Source: Anoplolepis gracilipes
Lineage: Eukaryota > Arthropoda > Insecta > Hymenoptera > Formicidae
Assembly (NCBI RefSeq): GCF_047496725.1
Contig: NC_132974.1
Coordinates: forward strand, 5,401,501 to 5,465,500
Direction of reading: 5' to 3'
DNA length: 64,000 nt
Shown here: positions 58,861-64,000 of the stretch, piece by piece
How positions within the stretch are numbered: the stretch's first letter is position 1
Layout: each line of letters opens with the position of its first letter
Translations under genes and position numbers: made by a program
The notes under the pieces: generated by a model
Databases searched by the model: none
Told to the model about the DNA's origin: nothing
What the model saw: the letters and a program-made list of their open reading frames with translations, nothing else

Positions 58861-61499
58861 ATTAAATAGGTATTATAAAGATTACATGAGATATAGAAAG
58901 TAATTTAGAAAGATACATTTTAAAAAATAAATATAAAAATAAAATATAATAAAATATTATTTATATATAATAATATTATTAAATACATATATTATATTCA
59001 CTATACTTTTGTATTATTCAATAATATGATATTAAAAAACAAAATTAAAATATCAATTTCGTTTAATACATTCATTTAATAATATTATTATATATAAATA
59101 ATGTATTATATTTTATTTTATTTTACCCTGTTTAATACTTTCATATTTATATTGTCCAAGATTAATTTCTGCGGTTGCATCTTTGAACAAAATTCCCTCA
59201 ACTTGTTCAAGAAATTACATCAGCAAATATCGTCAAGATAGTCTTAAACAGAGGGTCAAATAAAGATGCTTTTAGAGAAAAGAAACACTCACAAGATGAT
59301 ACGAGTGAAAAAAGAGCAACTGTCTAAAGCTATGGACCACCTTGGACCTGCGCGAGACGTCGCGACGTCAGGATAATACATCACCGACGTTGAGATAAAA
59401 GTTTGCGCTAACGTTCATTGCCGCGAAATATGGTAGTAAGCATATAAAGTATAGAAATGGACATAGTGCGGTAATCATAAACAATATTTTTTACTGCACA
59501 TTTATATTGTGTAATTGAACCGCAGCGCATAATAAAAGTGGAATGGATGTTAATAAGATCTAATTCTTTTTTGCAATACAACAAATTGTATAAAATCGCA
59601 TAAAATCAATTACAATTTATATTCTATAAAAATATATTTTTTTACTAAAGTAGATTAAAAATACATCGCATCGAGGATTTTCTGTTGTGTAAAACAGACA
59701 ATGAAACTACCCTTGATTAGAACAATAGAAACATTGATGCAACAAAAGAAAGTAACAAATCACTAATTAATTTTGCAAAAAGGCTGCATAGTAAATAATA
59801 GGAAGAAACGAATAAGAGAAAGAATCTGTCTAATATCTATTGTAATAATAGAGAGAAGAGAATCGGATTATATTAATTAGTGAAATGTCAAATCGATTCA
59901 TGCTTTTTAAATTATCTTGAAAGTAAGATACCAATTAGCGAAAGAAATTGTTTCGCTCGCTATAATAAAAAAAACGACATGAAAGAAAATAATTCGCGTA
60001 TCAATGTCATACGATGCAATTGTGATTGCAATTCTCCATGCTTTGCTTTACATAACGGAACTTTTTCAAAGACAAATTCTGATCAATTATAGTGAACATA
60101 ATTAACTATTGTGATAAAATTTCATTGAAACGAGGAGTCAATTGTGAAGTTGTCTTTTCTATTTTTCAATCAAACAGAGAAAGGCAACTGTACTTCGCAG
60201 CTGTATTTGAAAACGTAATTTCAACTGAATTTATATAAAATAACAAGAATTTTTAATTTAACATTGTCACTATCTGTCAAAATTTACGTCAAAATTTAAT
60301 AACTTGATCTTCAAAAGAAAGATTTGTACTAAAATTGTATGCATTAAATGTGAATTTTTAAAAGCTACGCTTCTTATTTATTAGTCTTTTTATTATTTCC
60401 TTTTTTTATCCAACCTCAATGTTTTGATATCCATACATCAAGTAAAGAGCTAATTGTTAATTTTTTTGTGGATCATGAAAAAGTTCGAATTTTTTTTTTG
60501 AGACTTTTTTCGATATCAACAAATATCAATGTTTCCTTTAATCCTCATTCTTTCAGCTATTACTTTGTATCTCCGGAATATTTTGCAAGTTATTATTTGG
60601 CAATTGATTAAGCGGAAAATTAATAAACAATCTTATTTTTATGACATTGCGGTGTGAAAGCGGTGCAATCGCGGAATATGCATAAAAGTAAAAGTTCGAC
60701 TCATTTATAATGCAGAGTAATGATCGTTTAAATTGCCCCATGTAATCCGCGCGATCCGGAATGTATTATAAGCACCTGAGTATAAGCGCATATACATAAG
60801 TATGTACATATATACTATGTATGCTCTTCAGATTAGTTTACATTACGTGGTTGCAGCAAAGAAAACAGAAAATTATTGAACTTTTAAAGAAAATAGAAAT
60901 AAAACATTAGTTTCATATAGTCCACATAGATTTATTCACGCATTATAAGACCAATTATTTTCAAACTTAGTTCTAGATAAAAATAAAAATAATCCCGGAT
61001 CCCGATAGAAACCATTTTATTTTACTAAAAATTTTCGAATAAATATTCAACAAAAAAATATATAGAAATCATAAAAATTAATAGGAAAAATTTGGAAACC
61101 TAACATTAATATTATAAAATAGAAATAAAATAATTTCAGATGATTAAATAGTCAATCGTTCATGTTATTGACCGATATCTATATATACGCTCATTGCAAG
61201 TAATGCAAAAACTTTTGCAGATACGGGTGAGACAAAAATCAGACAGGGAAATTAAGCGTACAAGCGATAAATTAGAATCAAGCTGAATGTGACACTCTCG
61301 CACATGATTCATGTACATATAAACCCAGTCGTCGCTAATAGGTATTAACCATGAGCTGTTTAAAATTATAGCTCGTCCCTCTAACAATTCTAACGAGAAA
61401 GCGACTAAACAATCAATGTGTATAAAACGTATTATTTTAAAACTCATAAATAATTAAGAATACTAACTTTAGTTTCAATAATTCCATAGTTTTTAATCA
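58861..61499. other. AT-rich non-coding stretch
   Basis: It contains the 58936-59122 inverted repeat and a small GC-balanced patch at 59330-59450. Otherwise A/T-rich with no recognisable gene. Confidence 0.5.
58936..59122. repeat. Inverted repeat with about 49-bp arms
   Basis: Left arm 58936-58984 and right arm about 59074-59122 pair with only a few mismatches near TAATAAAATATTATT/AATAATGTATTA. The 89-bp interior is A/T-rich. It could be a small AT-rich MITE; no distinct terminal motif or target duplication was seen. Confidence 0.75.
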
Positions 61500-61630
61500 A
61501 TTAAACAAGCAGTGCTGCCCGTAAAAATCAAAGTTCAAAGTAAAAAATATTTAAAAGATATTTAAAAATACTTACACTTAACACTTTAAAAAATATATAA
61601 ATATGTTCACAAACAGAACTATGTAAAAAC

Positions 61631-62170
61631 TGTTTTAGATTAAACAGAATTCTCGAAAATTGATTAACATCTCATATAAATGCGTGGCGGTATGTCTCTC
61701 ATGAGCAAAATAAATTATTTAAACATTATTTTCATACTGCTAATTACCAGAACACTTTAAAAATGCATGTACATTATATGTGCAATCATATACGAAAGTT
61801 GTTTTAGAATAAACAGAATTTTCGAAATTCGATTAGCATTTCATAATATACATATACATGACGGTACGTTTTTCTAGAGTAAAATAAACTAATAGAAAAA
61901 TTATTTATACTGTTAGTAATCAAAACAGTTTAGAAAATGCAAGATTATATGAACGAGTTATACTCAATACTATATGACAACGGTTTTAGAATAAATAGAA
62001 TTTTCGAAAGTTGAGTAATATCTCATATAGGTACGTAACAGTGTGCTTATGCACATGAGTATTTCTCGGGTAAAGTATTGAAAAAAATTATTTAATATTA
62101 CTAATAATTAAAACTCTGAAAACTGCTCAAAATTATACACAAATTGTTTTAAAATAAACAATCTTGAAAA
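61631..62170. repeat. Diverged tandem array A, period about 163-182 bp
   Basis: The word TGTTTTAGAATAAACAGAAT (with variants) followed by TTCGAAA starts at 61631, 61800, 61982 and, degenerate, 62145. Between these anchors the copies also share CTCATATA, GAGTAAAATAAA and ACTAATAATTAAAAC-like words in the same order. The units have diverged considerably, so this is an old array. Confidence 0.75.
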
Positions 62171-62198
62171 AAATATATATATTTATATATATATATAT

Positions 62199-62253
<55 letters not shown>

Positions 62254-62257
62254 TTAT
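62171..62257. repeat. (AT)n low-complexity spacer between arrays
   Basis: Interrupted AT/TA run of about 87 bp separating arrays A and B. Confidence 0.93.
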
Positions 62258-62383
62258 ACAAAACAAACTGAAATGCCAAATTCACGTTATCTCAATTTAC
62301 CTGCCGACGATTTTTTAAGCATTACTTATCAAACTTTAAGCGCTTAGGAGATTCACAATGCTTATATAAAAAGTTCTATGCGT

Positions 62384-63000
62384 AAAAATAATTAGAATAT
62401 TAATTAAACAAATTAAATTGAAAAATTAAATGCTGATCATATTTCGATAATTTTATCAATTGATGAGATGTGTTATTCTTCGTTATTCTGCAATTACTTT
62501 TAATAATTTTAAGAGAAAGAGAATTTTATACATAAAAATTATTAGAATATTTATTAAACAAATTACAAAATAGATTGCCCGAAATGTCAAACGTATAAAT
62601 ATCGAGATGAGACATTGGTCTTATTTCAACAATTCTACTTTAATGAGATTTTATGTCAATCTATAATCACTTTTAATTTCCAGAGAGAATTCTATAAGTA
62701 AAAATTATTACAATATATTTATTAAACAAATTAGATTAGAGACACCAAACATAAAAGTATTGATTGTAAAATGAGACGCTAGTCATATTTCGAATGTTTT
62801 ATCGACTTTTAAATGAGATTTCATGTTGTTTTTTGTGTCGTTCTGCAATCACTTATACTTTCTACAAAGTTTTAGATATAGGTAAAAATTATTAAAATAT
62901 TTATTAAACAAATTAAATATCGAGAAACATTGATATAACATAAATTTCATTTACGTTTAGTGTCTCGGGCGATCTAATTTATATAATTATCTAATATAAT
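62384..63000. repeat. Diverged tandem array B, period about 150-184 bp
   Basis: The anchor AAAAATTATTAGAATATTTA, followed by TTAAACAAATTA, occurs at 62384, 62534, 62700 and 62884. Copies share, in order, ATGAGACGCTAGTCATATTT (variants at 62433, 62617 and 62793), a TTTTATC...AATGAGATTT segment and TTCTGCAATCACTTTTAAT. No coding frame is kept across copies. Confidence 0.8.
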
Positions 63001-63029
63001 ATTCTAAAAATTTTTACGCATAAAACTTT

Positions 63030-63468
63030 TGTAGAACAATTGCAACATTCTCAAGTGCTTAAAATCTGGTTAAAAAATGCTAAAAAAATTGTCGAAGGAC
63101 AAAGGGAATGCAGCGTGAACCTGGCGTCTCAGATTATCTCGATTTTTTCCCGACCTATTTTTGTAATAACCAGTACTATTTGTTTAATCTATATATTAAG
63201 AATTCTAAAATTATTAAAAATAAAATCAAAACTCTCATCTAAATTAATGAGTTTCTACAAAATGAGACGCCAGTTTCACATACATGGCTGACTGTTTACA
63301 AGATAAAAAACAAAATTTTCAAAAAAAAAAAAAAAAAAAGAATTTTCGAAAAAATTCCCTGAATTCCAATAAAATTCCATGAGACTGATTTCCCTGAATT
63401 TTACAGATATAAAAGAAATCCCTGATTATTCCCGATTTTCCATGTTTTTCCAGGGACTAGACACCCTG
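63030..63468. mobile_element. Second copy (right part) of the CAGGGTGTCT-ended transposon
   Basis: The right end ACTAGACACCCTG at 63456-63468 matches the inverted terminus of the element at 32495-33231. The sub-terminal CCCTGA/TTTTCC words, the internal GCTTAAAAT...AATGCT...AAAAAAT(C/T)GTC segment and the CTGACTGTTTA word are also shared. Relative to the other copy it carries an extra stretch of roughly 150 bp between the ACAAAG and GAGACGC landmarks. The left terminus was not found, so it is either truncated or extended leftwards into the tandem arrays. A 19-base poly-A run lies at 63321-63339. Confidence 0.6.
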
Positions 63469-63681
63469 TGTATTTTATAAAAAATATTGTAAAAATATTG
63501 CAATAACATCATAAATATAAACATACCTTTTTTACAATAATTTGATGTCAATATGTCGATTAATTATTCTAATATTAATTAGTATCATGTAATATAACAT
63601 AATGTGAAAATTGTGAAAAAATAGATAAATGAAAAATATGTCTCACTTTGACGTATATATTTCTACAATAATTTTTTTATA

Positions 63682-63718
<37 letters not shown>

Positions 63719-64000
63719 CAAAAATATTTTTCAGTGTAGGTATTTTAATGTAGTGTATATGTATGTATATATAAAAATAGAATTTATTATATTACACAAT
63801 ATATATTATACAATCGTATCAACTCGCATGTAGATAAATATGAAATAATAATAATCATAATTATTATTTCATATTTATGTAGTGCAACAATCGTTATACT
63901 GCTGTTTCATTCTTCTTTCTAACAAAAACTTTGAATATTAATGATCGATAATTTATTATCGCACCAGTGACTGAAGCATAATCTCGACTAGATGTTACTA
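63469..64000. other. AT-rich stretch with palindrome
   Basis: A TA microsatellite at about 63677-63714 and a 19-bp inverted repeat at 63834-63878. Nothing else recognised before the window ends. Confidence 0.5.
63834..63878. repeat. Inverted repeat, 18-19-bp arms
   Basis: ATAAATATGAAATAATAA at 63834-63851 pairs exactly with 63861-63878, with a 9-nt centre. Confidence 0.85.

Noticed and set aside
60655..60700. GTTCGACTC matching a tRNA B-box.
   Set aside because: No matching A-box, the TψC stem is imperfect and no acceptor stem can be formed.

Overview
The window looks like nuclear DNA of an insect, most likely a hymenopteran and plausibly an ant. It is AT-rich overall, but CpG is not depleted. 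It carries very many perfect AC, AT, AG and ACG microsatellites, A-rich filler, and DNA-transposon debris. Nothing is bacterial in layout: there are no operons, ribosome-binding sites or long open frames. The lineage is an inference from composition and repeat style, because no diagnostic gene is present.

I found no protein-coding gene, rRNA, tRNA or CRISPR array that I can defend in 64 kb. The longest open frames (up to about 185 codons, some needing non-ATG starts) show no recognisable domain. They mostly lie in CpG-richer islands or over microsatellites and are best read as chance frames. The window is therefore either intergenic or deep inside a very large intron. Short unrecognised exons cannot be excluded.

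Layout. About thirty islands of a few hundred bp with higher GC are separated by AT-rich DNA. Examples lie near 0.24-0.96, 3.1-3.9, 8.4-8.9, 10.0-10.6, 13.3-13.7, 15.0-15.7, 20.6-21.3, 29.6-30.1, 31.5-32.3, 35.0-35.7, 45.4-45.9, 50.1-51.0 and 56.0-56.6 kb. They are the natural places to look for conserved regulatory DNA.

Recognisable structural elements are: a 33-bp minisatellite at 7.4-7.7 kb; a piggyBac-type MITE flanked by TTAA at 13.8-14.0 kb; a 250-bp tandem duplication at 17.1-17.6 kb; a transposon with CAGGGTGTCT ends at 32.5-33.2 kb; a 599-bp fold-back element with 291-bp arms at 35.9-36.5 kb; a duplicated island with 313-bp offset at 45.5-45.9 kb; and a compound repeat block at 61.6-63.5 kb. 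That block holds two old tandem arrays and ends in a second copy of the CAGGGTGTCT element.

The most interesting item is the fold-back element. Its two arms differ at 14 of 291 positions, all transitions, with no indels. If transcribed, it would form a nearly perfect long hairpin RNA. Other items worth checking are the 33-bp repeat with an 11-codon periodic frame, a 52-bp strictly alternating purine-pyrimidine tract, several near-perfect palindromes, a TATA-plus-initiator pair near 9.46-9.49 kb, and a short peptide resembling a LysR helix-turn-helix near 23.8 kb.
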